A stretch of 64,000 nt of DNA from Apostichopus japonicus (Eukaryota; Echinodermata; Holothuroidea; Aspidochirotida; Stichopodidae): assembly GCF_037975245.1 (NCBI RefSeq), contig NC_092577.1:16010013-16074012 (forward strand), written 5' to 3'. The stretch's first letter is position 1; each line of letters opens with the position of its first letter. The notes beneath the pieces are model-generated. The model was not told the origin of the DNA and made no database searches. It worked only from the letters and a program-made list of their open reading frames with translations. Of the stretch, positions 46,641 to 57,455 are shown piece by piece. The translations under genes were made by a program, and so were the position numbers.

Positions 46641-47273
46641 TTACCTGCATGTCTTTGCATGGCTGTGAGATTGCAAGTTAACAGTTTGGTTGACTGTGTC
46701 AGGTATGTTACATGTGACAAATTGATCAATAAATGATGCTACTTCTGTAGGAGCTGCATTTTCATATAAAGGTGCATCTTTGACCCAAACTAGCATGTGA
46801 ATGTGTGGGGAACCTCTCTGTTGGAACTCAACTCTGTAGAAATGATCAATGATCTCACCAATTGGATGATATGAACTACACAGGAAATTATTCAAGAACC
46901 TACGAAACATGTAATCAAAGTGACGTGCACATGTGACAGGGTCACTCTGGATAAGGTCAGATTTCTCATTCCAATTCATGTTTAAGAGTTCTTCATCTGT
47001 GAAATGTTTGTTTTTGACTGTTCTTCCAAGGATTTTGAGTAGGTGAAGCCACCTTGTTTCAGCAGCAGAGAATGATAGAAACCATGTTGGGATTCCAAGT
47101 TGTCGAATCATTGCAAACAGTTCTTTCTTGAACTTTTCCCAATAGGGAGGGGATCCTCTTAATGTTCGGAATACTCTAAATCCTTCATCTAGGGTCAAGA
47201 TTTGCTTGATACTTTCATTTGTTTTGAAATGTTGAGCAGTTAATTTCTTCCCTTGTGTTTTTTTCTTTCGCAT
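46641..47273 (-). pseudogene. Helentron Rep, Helitron_like_N part with HUH motif
   Basis: The frame of about 210 codons contains FRTLRGSPPYWEKFKKELFA, LGIPTWFLSFSAAETRW, the Rep core CARHFDYMFRRFLNNFL and QQRGSPHIHMLVWV, whose HIH is the HUH metal-binding motif. After HSHAKTC it shifts frame and continues as CRFGFPIPPMPRTMIL in the next piece. In an intact element this domain would nick and join single-stranded DNA during rolling-circle transposition. It follows the OTU frame after only 8 bases. Confidence 0.85.
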
Positions 47274-47281
47274 ACTAAGTG

Positions 47282-48964
47282 TTACTTTCTGCTGTATTTG
47301 GCTGATTTGTAACTTTTTGATTTTGTAGAATATGTTTTGGACAGATTTGGCAAATCTTCTATCTTTGTTGTTCTATCATTTTGTTTTGTGTCTTTCATCC
47401 GTTTGATGTTTTGTATCTTTTCATTTTGAGAGTACTCCTCATTTTGTTTTGTGTCTTTCATCCGTTTGATGTTTTGTATCTTTTCATTTTGAGAGTACTC
47501 CTCATTTTGTCTTGTGTCTTTCATCCGTTTGATGTTTTTTTTCCTCTCATTTTGAGAGTACTCCTCATTTTGTTTTGTGTCTTTCATCCGTTTGATGTTT
47601 TGTATCTTTTCATTTTGAGAGTACTCCTCATTTTGTCTTGTGTCTTTCATCCGTTTGATGTTTTGTTTCTTTTCCTTTTGAGAGAACTCCTCATTTTGTC
47701 TTGTGTCTTTCACTCTTTTGATGTTCTGCATCTTTTCATTTTGAGAGTACTCCTTATTTTGTCTTGTGTCTTTCATCCGTTTGATGTTTTGTTTCTTTTC
47801 CTTTTGAGAGTACTCCTCATTTTGTCTTGTGTCTTTCATTCGTTTCCTGTTCTGTACTTTTTCATTTTGAGTGTACACAAAATCTGTCCTCTTGGTTTTC
47901 ATTCTTTTTATATTCTTTTGCATTTGTTCTTGACAGTACATCTTGTATTGTCTTGAAGTTCTTTGGTAAATAATGTCTTTTTTCCTTTCTTGTTCTCTGT
48001 ATGCACTGTTAGTTGCTCTAAGTTTTTGCATTCGTTTAGTACTGTTGGAACAGCTACTACTGGGAGGTAATTTAGTGTTCACTTTCTGTTTCTGTTCATC
48101 TTTATTTTGTTGCCACAAGTTTTGTCTGTTCAGTTCTTCTTGTACACGATCTCTTGTTGTTTTTGGTTGTGCAGATTCAAGGTTCTGTGCTACTAGACAG
48201 AGATCAGTATTATTAAGTCCATACACAACATCAAAGTGACTTCTATTTGTGTTTTGTATGTAAATTGCACGTTTATTTGTATCTATTCTTTCTGAGAGAC
48301 TACCACATGCTGGAAATCGTAGCCATTTCCATTCACTACCAGATACAGCATATGTATAAATGTCAGTTTGTAAAAGTTTTGCAGCAGTCATTATTTCCAC
48401 TTCAGTAGCCCACACTGAATCATCTGACATATGGGATGTTTGAATATAATCCTGAACAGATTTACTAGTAGATGGTAGGTCACATTCCAGAAGAGATTGC
48501 ACTATTAAGTGTCTTAGGATATGATGATTATTTTCAGACTTTGTTATTATGAATGACAAAGATCGAAAGAAACAATTCCCATCACCTACTATTCTCCAAA
48601 TATTACATGGTCTTGCAGTATTAGTATACAATATTGGACTGCAAATATTTGGGAAATTTGGATAAGAACTGGTATGAATTTGCTCGTTATTGTCTGTTAT
48701 GAACTGCTTTAATATAGCAATCTTTCCATCACGCCATAAGTCATCTGGAGGGAAGAAAGTAAATGTGTCATGAGTGTGTATACTTTGCAAGTTAATATCA
48801 GTAATGTTCGATTGACCAACTGAATGTTGCTCAACTGCTTTTTCAGAGAGAGTTTTATTTGCATATTGTTGTGACTGGCATGTTTGGTTCGATGTTAAAT
48901 TTTGCTTTGATTCTCTTCTTGCCTTGTTTCGCTGTCTGTAACTTAATTTTTTTGTTCGTGGCAT
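47282..48964 (-). CDS. OTU cysteine protease with 20-residue repeats (Helentron N-terminal region)
   Basis: Full frame of 560 codons from ATG 48964. A basic leader (RQRNKARRESKQN) precedes the OTU domain: VGDGNCFFRSLSF carries the catalytic Asp and Cys, and NRSHFDVVYG the catalytic His (residues about 120-250). After a linker come eight copies of a 20-residue repeat of the type NIKRMKDTRQNEEYSQNEK (47385-47870) and a lysine-rich end. OTU domains remove ubiquitin from proteins; inside Helentrons their use is unknown. The frame is open and may be complete, but in intact elements this region is normally fused to the Rep, so the end at 47282 is probably a break. Confidence 0.8.
   Translation of the reverse strand: MPRTKKLSYRQRNKARRESKQNLTSNQTCQSQQYANKTLSEKAVEQHSVGQSNITDINLQSIHTHDTFTFFPPDDLWRDGKIAILKQFITDNNEQIHTSSYPNFPNICSPILYTNTARPCNIWRIVGDGNCFFRSLSFIITKSENNHHILRHLIVQSLLECDLPSTSKSVQDYIQTSHMSDDSVWATEVEIMTAAKLLQTDIYTYAVSGSEWKWLRFPACGSLSERIDTNKRAIYIQNTNRSHFDVVYGLNNTDLCLVAQNLESAQPKTTRDRVQEELNRQNLWQQNKDEQKQKVNTKLPPSSSCSNSTKRMQKLRATNSAYREQERKKDIIYQRTSRQYKMYCQEQMQKNIKRMKTKRTDFVYTQNEKVQNRKRMKDTRQNEEYSQKEKKQNIKRMKDTRQNKEYSQNEKMQNIKRVKDTRQNEEFSQKEKKQNIKRMKDTRQNEEYSQNEKIQNIKRMKDTKQNEEYSQNERKKNIKRMKDTRQNEEYSQNEKIQNIKRMKDTKQNEEYSQNEKIQNIKRMKDTKQNDRTTKIEDLPNLSKTYSTKSKSYKSAKYSRK
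47385..47870 (-). repeat. 60-bp coding tandem repeat, eight units
   Basis: Head-to-tail 60-bp units read as 20 residues each on the minus strand, with KRMKDT (once KRVKDT) in each. They end a few bases before the C-terminus of the OTU protein. The units differ at few positions, which suggests recent unequal exchange or slippage. Confidence 0.9.
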
Positions 48965-50440
48965 GACAGAATATTGTGGAAAACAGTTTGTTTTGTTTCA
49001 ATAGTTTCAACAGTTCCTTTTGGACAACAGTTTTTGTGGGATATTAGTGCAGAGTGATTGACTGTAAATGCTGTTCTGGATTTTTGATATCTATCACAAG
49101 CACTTGATCAGTGTGTTAATTTTCTTGGAATGTTTTTTATTGCAATGCTTGGAATTCAAGTACTTTTTGTATCCCTGTGAAATTCTACTTAATATTGTTA
49201 AGTGCTTTTTGAGTGCTTTAAATTGTTTTCTGTAAAAGTACTTGTTGAGTTGTCCGTAATTTTGAGCAATTTTCCGGGTTTTTGCTGAGTATTTTATTTG
49301 CAGTATTTTCAGTGCTTGATGTAACGCTTTGTTAGCTTTTTATAGAGGTTCTTTTGTTTTTTAGTACTTTTGATATTGTTAGCTCCTTTCAGTGCTTTCC
49401 AGCAATTTTCAGCTCCTTTCAGTGCTTTTCGGCTCTTTTCAGTGTTTTTCAGCAATTTTCAGCTCTTTTCAGTGCTTTTCAGCAATTTTCAGTCCTTTAC
49501 CAATTTTCAGCTCCTTTCAGTGCTTTTTAGCAATTTTCAGCTCTTTTCAGTGCTTTCCAGCAATTTTCAGTGCTTTACAGAATTTTTTAGCTCTTTCAGC
49601 ATTTGTTACATATATTTTTGGTGAGTATTTGATTTGGAGTATTTTCAGTGCTTTATATTATGCTTTGTTAGTAATTTATAGCAGTTCTTGTACTGTTGAT
49701 GTTTTATAGCTCTTTTCAGCAATTGGTATTTTTTTGCAGCATTTTTTATGTTCCTCAGTACTTTGCAGCACTTTTTATGCATTAATTTTGAGGAGTTTCC
49801 AGGTTTTGGTGAGTATTTTAATGGAGTATTTTCAGTGCTTGATATTATGCTTTGTTAGTAATTTGTAGCGTTTTTTTTGCTGTTTTAGTACTTTCACTAT
49901 TTATCGCTCTTTTCGGTGCTTTACAGCAATTTTTAGCCCTTTCCAGCAATTTCTATATGTCCTTCAGTATTTTGTTGCACTTTTTATGCATGCAACAATA
50001 CTTTGTTATGCCTTTTATGTACCTTGCAGTACTTGTGGTACTTTTCTTCAGTATCTCACAGTACTTGTGCGTTTTTGGTACACTTCAGTCCTTTATGCTT
50101 GTCCAAGTACTTTACAGTACTTGTTATGCTTTGTTCAGTACTTTCTATGCTTCTTTTCAGTATCTCCTAGTCCTTTCTTATGCTCATTTTTTGGAAATTT
50201 GTAGTCCTGTAAATTTTCTGCTTCAATATTGTGGTTGCTTTTCTAGTATATATATGTGGTTTGAATATGGTATTGTTTTGCAGAAATGTTGTATTGTCAG
50301 TACTGTGCTTAATACTACTTTAAGATACTAGTTTTCAATAATTTCTTTATATTGTGTTAACAATTCTAAAAACCAGTAAAAAACATATCAATTATATCCA
50401 CCTTAACAGTTGATACTTACAATGCTGTATGACTTGTTCA
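48965..50440. repeat. TTTTCAGxxCTTTTCAG low-complexity region upstream of the Helentron
   Basis: At 49375-49600 an array of 20-30-bp units is built from CAGCAATTTTCAGCTCCTTT and GTGCTTTTCAG. Looser AGTACTTT/GTGCTTT words run from 49020 to 50330. No coding capacity is credible. It lies 5' of the OTU frame and may be the element's upstream region. Confidence 0.65.
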
Positions 50441-50504
50441 GATATCAGTGGGTCCAGCAAGAACTAGAAGAGAATGAAAAAAAATATATATGAATATTTG
50501 GGTA

Positions 50505-50612
50505 GCAAAATTGTTTAGAATTTTTATGAGTACCAGACCTGAGTGGGGGTTGAAATGGCAAGGGAAAAATCTGAGAGGACAAATGCCCCCTCCCCCTGTA
50601 GCGCCACCACTG
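50505..50612 (-). repeat. hAT-like MITE end, copy 1
   Basis: The reverse complement starts CAGTGGTGGCGCTACAGGGG and continues through a segment containing GTCCTCTCAGATTTTTCCC to CAGGTCTGGTACTCAT. A similar segment lies at 51275-51360. CAGTGGTGGCGCTA is a usual hAT-MITE start. Confidence 0.5.
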
Positions 50613-51274
50613 TATCTCACTATTTCCATGGATAAAGAAGTTAAGTCATGTCATCAGTACCCTGTGTGTGAAACGTCTAGGTGCTATGTCGGAGGAGCTA
50701 TATATATTGCCTATATATATTATTAAGTGGAAAATGGAAAGGATATAAGTTTTTATTGCAGCTTGGTATTTAGTCATGTTTACCTTGTCTGTGGTTAAGT
50801 ATCAAATTCATAAAGTCACCATAAAAATTATGTTCATATATTTACTATAGGTGATCTGTCAAAAATTGATACAAACATTCAAATAACCAAAGAAAGTAAT
50901 ACCAGTCAAAAGTCACCCAGATGCAGGTCAACTATTGGATTGCAATAGCCAACTCCCAACCTTAATGTCCATCCATGCATGCATTCTATCACTCATCACT
51001 GCTGATAATAATCTGAAGTGGAGACTGCTGCTTGACCTCTCAAGTACAAAAGTTGGCAAATTGTCCAAAAGCCAAGTTCAATGTTTGGATAAAGCATGAG
51101 GTATCTCACCAGTGGCAACAGCAGCCTAAATAAGCCAGGAAGGAGTTTTGGGGGGGGGAGGGGCAACCGGGGGGGACAAAATAGATTCTTGGGAGGTGTA
51201 AACATGTATCAAATGGGGACAACTGTAAAATATCTAACCTCTGAAAATATTGCAATTTGAAACCTGATTACAGA

Positions 51275-51360
51275 AATTGTAATGAGTACCAGATCTGAGT
51301 GGGATTGGTAAGTGGGTTGAAAGGGCAAGGGGAAAAATCTGAGGGGACAAACGACCCCTC
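51275..51360 (-). repeat. hAT-like MITE segment, copy 2
   Basis: ATGAGTACCAGATCTGAGTG and GGAAAAATCTGAGGGGACAAA match the segment at 50505-50612, but the CAGTGG end is lost. Confidence 0.5.
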
Positions 51361-51389
51361 TTCCTGAAGGCTGAAGCTGAAGTAGATAT

Positions 51390-52467
51390 TTTTGGTGACA
51401 ATAACATTAGTCAAGTCATGGGGTCAAACATCCACATTTTAAAATTGTAATAACTGTGCAATTGATATTAAGAATTTATTCAAATTTGACTTAATACCAA
51501 ATGAGCAGATGATTGATTATGATCATTTTTGGCCTTGTTTACAGCTAAGGTCATAATTATAGAGCAACCCAAGGCCTTTTTATACCAGTTAGAGACACTG
51601 GATATATATGAATTTTGATAATTGATTGAATTGTTTGTTCAATTTATTGTTGACAAAAATTGAAGGGGGGTGAGTTGGGGGATATGGCTAATCTATAAAC
51701 GTGGTCAGTAGATATGTCCTGGTGTAGTAGATGATGCGTATTATGTTTAGTTCTTATATCATCTATATTATGGCCCCTAGAATCAAACATCAAAATGTTA
51801 TAAATTGCAAATTTGCTATGTTAAGTATTAAAGTTGCCTACAAGTCCATAATTTAAATGGCAGAATTTGATGTTGTTGAATAAAAGGGTTTATGTTGATG
51901 AGAGAACCAGATTGTAATCTGCCGCATAATGTGAAACATAGCCAGCTTGGTGACCATACAGTAGTTATTGTTAACATGGTTATTTTGCAGAGACTACTGG
52001 TCTAAAGTTAAATGAACATGAATGTTGTGCTTAAACTTTGGAATTTTAAATGATGGAACATTTATACCATTGACAATAACTGATATATTTGAGAGTACAT
52101 AATTGCTACTGACACATCTGTGTGGTTGTTTTGAAGATGAAATAAGAATATCAAGCTACAATATTGCTATCCCCATATTATTTCTACTTGTACTATAAAC
52201 TTGCTAAGTTTCTTGAAATCCCTGATTAAATACTAATTGTCTTCATACAATATTTAGAAAAGATACAGAACTCAGAATAGTGCAGTGTGACATAAACCAG
52301 GTATAGTAGTAACTTGTTTGATAATTGTACAGACCTGCAGCTACACTACAACCTGAGTACAATCCTGCATCCTTTGGATACATGTCTCCTGTGTGATTAG
52401 CCATAAACATTTTGAGATAAATGGTATTAACTATCATGTTTGCTTTTTATTAACTACTTGACTTTGA
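51390..52467. other. No gene recognised; fragment of AGGTCA-family repeat at left
   Basis: AGTCATGGGGTCAAACATCC and GTGCAATTGATATTA near 51410-51475 recall the terminal part of the 2.5-kb repeat at 36360-36540. The rest is AT-rich sequence without a recognisable gene. Confidence 0.45.
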
Positions 52468-52987
52468 GTTCCGACGTCTCTATATGTTCCGACAATACAA
52501 AATAATTTTTGGACTTTCTTTTTTTTCACCAACATTTTTTCGGACCCAGTTTTTTCAGACCCAAATTTTGTTTGACCAACATGTTTCAGGACATTTTATC
52601 GGACCAAAATTGTTTTGGACCAAATTATTTTCTTTACACTACAATTTTTTTTGGACCAAAAATTTTCGAACCAAATTTTTTTTGGAAAACATGATTTCGG
52701 GCCAACTTTTTTGGACCAAGATGATTTTGGACCCAATTTTTTTTTGGACCAACATGATTTGGGACCAAATTTTATTGGACCAACATGATTTCGGACCAAA
52801 TTTTGTAAAGAAATTGGTCTGAAAAATGGGGGTCCAAAAAAAAATTGGGTCGCAACAAATTTATTCCCAAAAAATTGGTCCCCAGAAATTTGGGTTACAA
52901 AACTACTTCTCTTGGTAAAACCAAAGTTGTGGATAACAAAAATTGCCCTGAATTTTTTTTTTTGTCACAACATAGAGACGTCGGAAC
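52468..52987. mobile_element. 520-bp MITE with TTCCGACG inverted ends and GGACCAA minisatellite
   Basis: The left end GTTCCGACGTCTCTATATGT and the right end ACATAGAGACGTCGGAAC are inverted copies. The right-side inner bases (GTCACA) show that the ancestral end also contained TGTGAC, as in the solitary end at 23115. The interior is an AT-rich array of TTTTTGGACCAA and ACATGATTTCGGACC words, partly in opposite orientation on the right half (52829-52900). No coding sequence is present. A target duplication is not evident. Confidence 0.75.
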
Positions 52988-54769
52988 AGAGAGAATTTGG
53001 AACATGTTGGAACATGGAACATACATTTATCATATTAAATGCAAAACAAAGGTATTACCTTACTGCAGCGACCCTGAACAAGTTGAAGGATGAAGTTGAA
53101 ATGAACTTAAGTGGACTGTTGATTGTCCCGTGGACTGTACTGAAGGCTGTATTATCAGTCTGTGTCACTTTCTGAAGTCACCAGCATAAATTCCTGAAAA
53201 TGAAATTCAATTACGATTTTCTTTCAGCACTGATCAAAAAAGGCAAAATCAATAGCTATAAGACAGTCTTACTAAGAGTAAGAAAGTAAAATTGAACAAA
53301 ATGTTCATGTTGGAAGAACTACCTGAATGCAGTGCAATGCCTATGTGTTGCCGGGTATGGGGGGTGGATGTGCCCTCTCCAGAAACATTGTGCCTCCTCC
53401 CCCCAGATGGGATGTGGAGTGTTAAAAAAAGTATTCAAACCAAAATTTCTAAAACACAATCAATCATTTCAAGTTGCAAAATATAGCACAAGATTGCATC
53501 TAATGACCCTTCATTTCTCAAAAATTTCTCCAAGTGAAAGGGTTAATTGCTATTTTTTGTATAATGTTTTATCTGCTTCAATTAAAAATGTAATTCCAGA
53601 CAGATTAATAACCCCAAAAAATAAGACAATTCTTGAACGTAAAGTTAGCACCAGATTGAATTCGAACCCTTAATTTATAAAAGAAATCTCAAAGTGAAAG
53701 GATTAATTTCCATATTTATTCTTTTATCTGTCTCAATTAAAACGAAACTTCAGACAGAATAAAAATAACACAATTCTTGAACATAACTCATAATTGAAAG
53801 TTCTTGAAGCCCATCTATATTCATTATGAAAAAATTGGAAAAGAATTGTTTACATGCTCCATGGAACAGTATGGTTAGTTGCATACTTCTAGACTAACCT
53901 AGTACTAATGTTACTAGTACTTCTAAAAACTTGTAAATTGGTTGAATATACTGGCCCTGGTTCCTGCCAGCACTGTATTACTAAATTACAAATTAATACT
54001 TGAACTGAAAGCCTAACAAAGGATTTTAACACTAATAGTACTAGGCTAGCATTCTTGACTAGCTGGATATACTTCAAAGTTTGTTTAGTCACAAATCCTG
54101 ATTCCATTCCAAACTTATCCAGTATCCAGTAATAAATTTACATTAATTTACATTAAATGCAAAACAAAGGTACATACCTTACTGCAGTGAAACGGAACAA
54201 GCTGAAGTTGAATTGAAGTATTAACAAAGTACTTGAAGAAGACTGTCCTGTAGGCTGAATGCTTTGTTATCAATGTAGTATTGTTGAGTCTGGCTCTTTC
54301 TGAAGTTAGCAGCAGAGTGATCACCTGTTGTTCGATACTACTCTGTAAGTACAACTTACTAACTCCCAATCAGGTCACCCAGGGATTTGGTAGTTAGGAC
54401 TCCCTGGTACAAGGGACACCAGCATCTTCTCACTCAACACAGACTCAAATTTAAAACCCAACCAATCTATCATTAGACTCCTTATAATTGATGATAATAG
54501 TTTCTGCATTATACCCTATCAAAGGGTCAAATTGGTCCAGTACACAATCAAGATAGGTGTTTGTATAAAACGCCTGTGAAAGTATGATTAATGATTATGG
54601 GAAAGTTGAGTAAGTCATGTATGGTACCTTTTAAGGGGGGGGGGGGTAATATATTGGCCTGTAGTATGGAACTTCATTGGAGGTGTAACAAGAGGAAATA
54701 TTTTTACTGACCATGTTTATATGCATATAGGTATTGCAACTGTTATCAATGTTAGTAGCCTTATGCTAT
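52988..54769. repeat. No gene; two small duplications
   Basis: TTAAATGCAAAACAAAGGTA and about 150 following bases occur at 53034 and again, diverged, at 54152. A second, tandem duplication has units at about 53490-53650 and 53651-53790, each with ATTCTTGAAC near the end and AGTGAAAGG(G/A)TTAATT inside. A G12 run is at 54635-54646. No protein family is seen. Confidence 0.6.
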
Positions 54770-57455
54770 TTTTAAAAATGTGCCCCTATTTGTTTCAAAA
54801 CTTGTCCCAATACATCAGCCATGTTGGACTTTGTCAACTAAAAAATTAACATCTGTCAGTGGGCATTTTTCTGTCAATTAATAAATTAACATATTAGTGG
54901 GCATTGTTTGCCCATTAGTGACCTTAAATGACCTGACAGTTTTTATCAAAAATGTTCCCCTCGATGATGTGCACTCTATCCTAAAATTGTTAAGTGTTCT
55001 AACAATGTTATTGCTTAAAAGGTATTAAAAGTAACCTTTGGACCCTCGTAACTTGAGAACCTGGTGTCCGATTGAAGCAGGAATTACCGTTAAATTTGAA
55101 AATATTCCCCTATACCATTTGCAACTTGTCCAAAAATATCAACCATGTCACACCTTGGCAATGGGGGTTATTGCAATAGATGTCTGAAAATTAACTTTGA
55201 CCTTGTATAACTTCACACACGAAGGTCACACGGGGGTCAACCCATTGATATTTATGATCAAAAGGTACCTTTGACATCTGGAAATAGCATCGAAACTGTC
55301 AAAATCCCCAAAAGAAGTTAAGGTCACCAGAGGTCAAATTGATGTCAAAGATCACCCAGATGCGGGTCGACAATTGGATTAAATTGAAGCAACTCCCAAC
55401 CCTAACGGACATTTCGTTCTCAAGGTATCGCCCAAAAAAATTGCTTTTTATCATTAATTGACCTTTCATGACCTCGGATCACATGACCGTTAAGTTTGAA
55501 AATATTCCCCTATACCATCTGCAACTTGTCCCAAAATATCAACCGTGACACACCCTGGCACTGGGAGTTATTGCACTAAATGTCTGAAGATTAACTTTGA
55601 CCTCATATAACTGAACCCACAAAGGTCCCCTTGGGTCAACTCATTGACATTTTTGATCCGTGTGACGTGAATATAGCATCAAACTATAAAATTTCAAACA
55701 TTTCTTTCTTTGCCCATTTTCTCCCCCCAAAATACTACCTTTTTAACATTAATTGACCTTTGGTGACCTCGGATCACATGACCGTTAAGTTTGAAAATAT
55801 TCCCCTATACCATTTGCAACTTGTCCAAAAATATCAACCATGTCACACCTTGGCAATGGGGGTTATTGCAATAAATGTCTGAAAATTAACTTTGACCTTG
55901 TATAACTTCACACACGAAGGTCAAACAGGGGTCAACCGATTGACATTTATGATCAGAAGGTACCTTTGACATCTGAAAATAGCATCGAAACTGTAAAAAT
56001 CCCCAAAAGAAGTTAAGGTCACCAGAGGTCAAATTGATGTGAAAGGTCACCCAGATGCGGGTCGACAATTGGATTACATTGAAGCAACTCCCAACCCTAA
56101 CGGACATTTCGTTCTCAAGGTATCGCAAAAAAAATAGTTTGTTATCATTAATTGACCTTTGGTGACCTCGGATCACATGACCGTTAAGTTTGAAAATATT
56201 CCCCTATACCATTTGCAACTTGTCTCAAAATATCAACTGTGTAACACCTTGGCACTGGGAGTTATTGCACTAAATGTCTGAAAATTAACTTTGACCTGAT
56301 ATAACTGAACCCACAAAGGTCACCTTGGGTCAACTCATTGACATTTTTGATTGATGAGACCTAAATAGAGCATCAAACTATACAAATTGAAACATTTTTT
56401 TCTTTGCCCATTTTCTACCCCAAAATTCTACTTTTTTAACATTAATTGACCTTTGGTGACCTCGGATCACATGACCGTTAAGTTTGAAAATATTCCCCTA
56501 TACCATTTGCAACTTGTCCAAAAATATCAACCATGTCACACCTTGGAATTGGGAGTTGTTGCATTAAATGTCTGAAAATTAACTTTGACCTCGTATAACT
56601 TCGCACACGAAGGTGACACAGGTGTCAACCGATTGACATTTTTGACCGGAAGGTACCTTTCATATCCAAATCTAGCATCAAAACCAAACGTTTTCTTTTT
56701 TGCTCGTTTCCTCCCAAAATAAGCACATTTTGTCTAATGTGACCTTTGACCTTGGTTTCAGATGTAGTTTAATCTCCTGATTCCAAAAAACAAAACGACA
56801 AGTCTGTACAACCATCCTAACTCCGATCGAAAAACTATGACCCCATATAACTTTGCACATAAAGGTCACACAGGGTCAACCTATTGACATTTATGATCAG
56901 AAGGTACCTTTGACATCTGAAAATAGCATGAAAACTGTAAAAATCCCAAAAACACGAAAAGGTCACCAGAGGTCAAATTGAGGTCAAGGGTCACCCAGAT
57001 GCGGGTCGACAAGTGGATTACATTGAGGCAACTCCCAACCCTAACAGACATTTAGTTCTCAAGTTATTGCAAAAATACTAGTTTTTTATCATTAATTGAC
57101 CTTTGGTGACCTCGCATCACATGACCGTTAAGTTTGAAAATGTTCCTGTAACCAGTTCACAGCTTGTCCCAAAAAATCAATCTTGTCGCACATTGGCACT
57201 GGGAGTTATTGCAGTTTTAATATTTTCGGTTTTTGGACCATAACTGACCTTTGGTGACCTTTATGGGCACCAAAAACAATAGGGCACACCTTCTCCATAT
57301 GGCGGATCTATAGTCCAAGTTTGGCCGCAATCCAACATTCCCTTATTGAGATAGAGCGTACCCAAGCAAGTGTCACAGACGCACACACACATACACACAC
57401 ACATACACGCCAACCTGACTACATAGGTTCCTTTGGCTAAAGCAAGGAACCAAAA
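54770..57455 (-). repeat. Second long copy of the AGGTCA-rich repeat, inverted
   Basis: This is the reverse-orientation counterpart of 34147-36651. It has repeated TTAATTGACCTTTGGTGACC, CACATGACCGTTAAGTTTGA, CCCCTATACCATTTGCAACT and GAAGGTACCTTTGACATCTG words over several units, a (CA)n stretch at about 57380-57415, and the end AGCAAGGAACCA at about 57441-57453. The opposite end could not be identified, so the left border is approximate. It is noncoding. Confidence 0.75.

Larger units (their letters stand above)
43286..48964 (-). mobile_element. Helentron-type rolling-circle transposon, decayed
   Basis: In transcription order on the minus strand: an OTU protease with coding repeats, a Helitron_like_N/HUH Rep, the two-tyrosine part, a PIF1-like helicase and an AP-type endonuclease. 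The OTU and endonuclease domains distinguish Helentron/Helitron2 elements from canonical Helitrons (established knowledge). Frameshifts at about 46640, 46450, 44285 and 43580, a stop near 44180, and a probable deletion at 47275-47282 show that it is not active. The termini could not be fixed. Confidence 0.85.

Noticed and set aside
47385-47870. Possible CRISPR array
   Set aside because: The 60-bp units are contiguous, in frame with coding sequence and have no unique spacers; the setting is eukaryotic.
47381-47956. 191-codon plus-strand frame with hydrophobic repeats
   Set aside because: It is the exact antisense of the 60-bp coding repeats of the OTU protein; the repeat period keeps it open.
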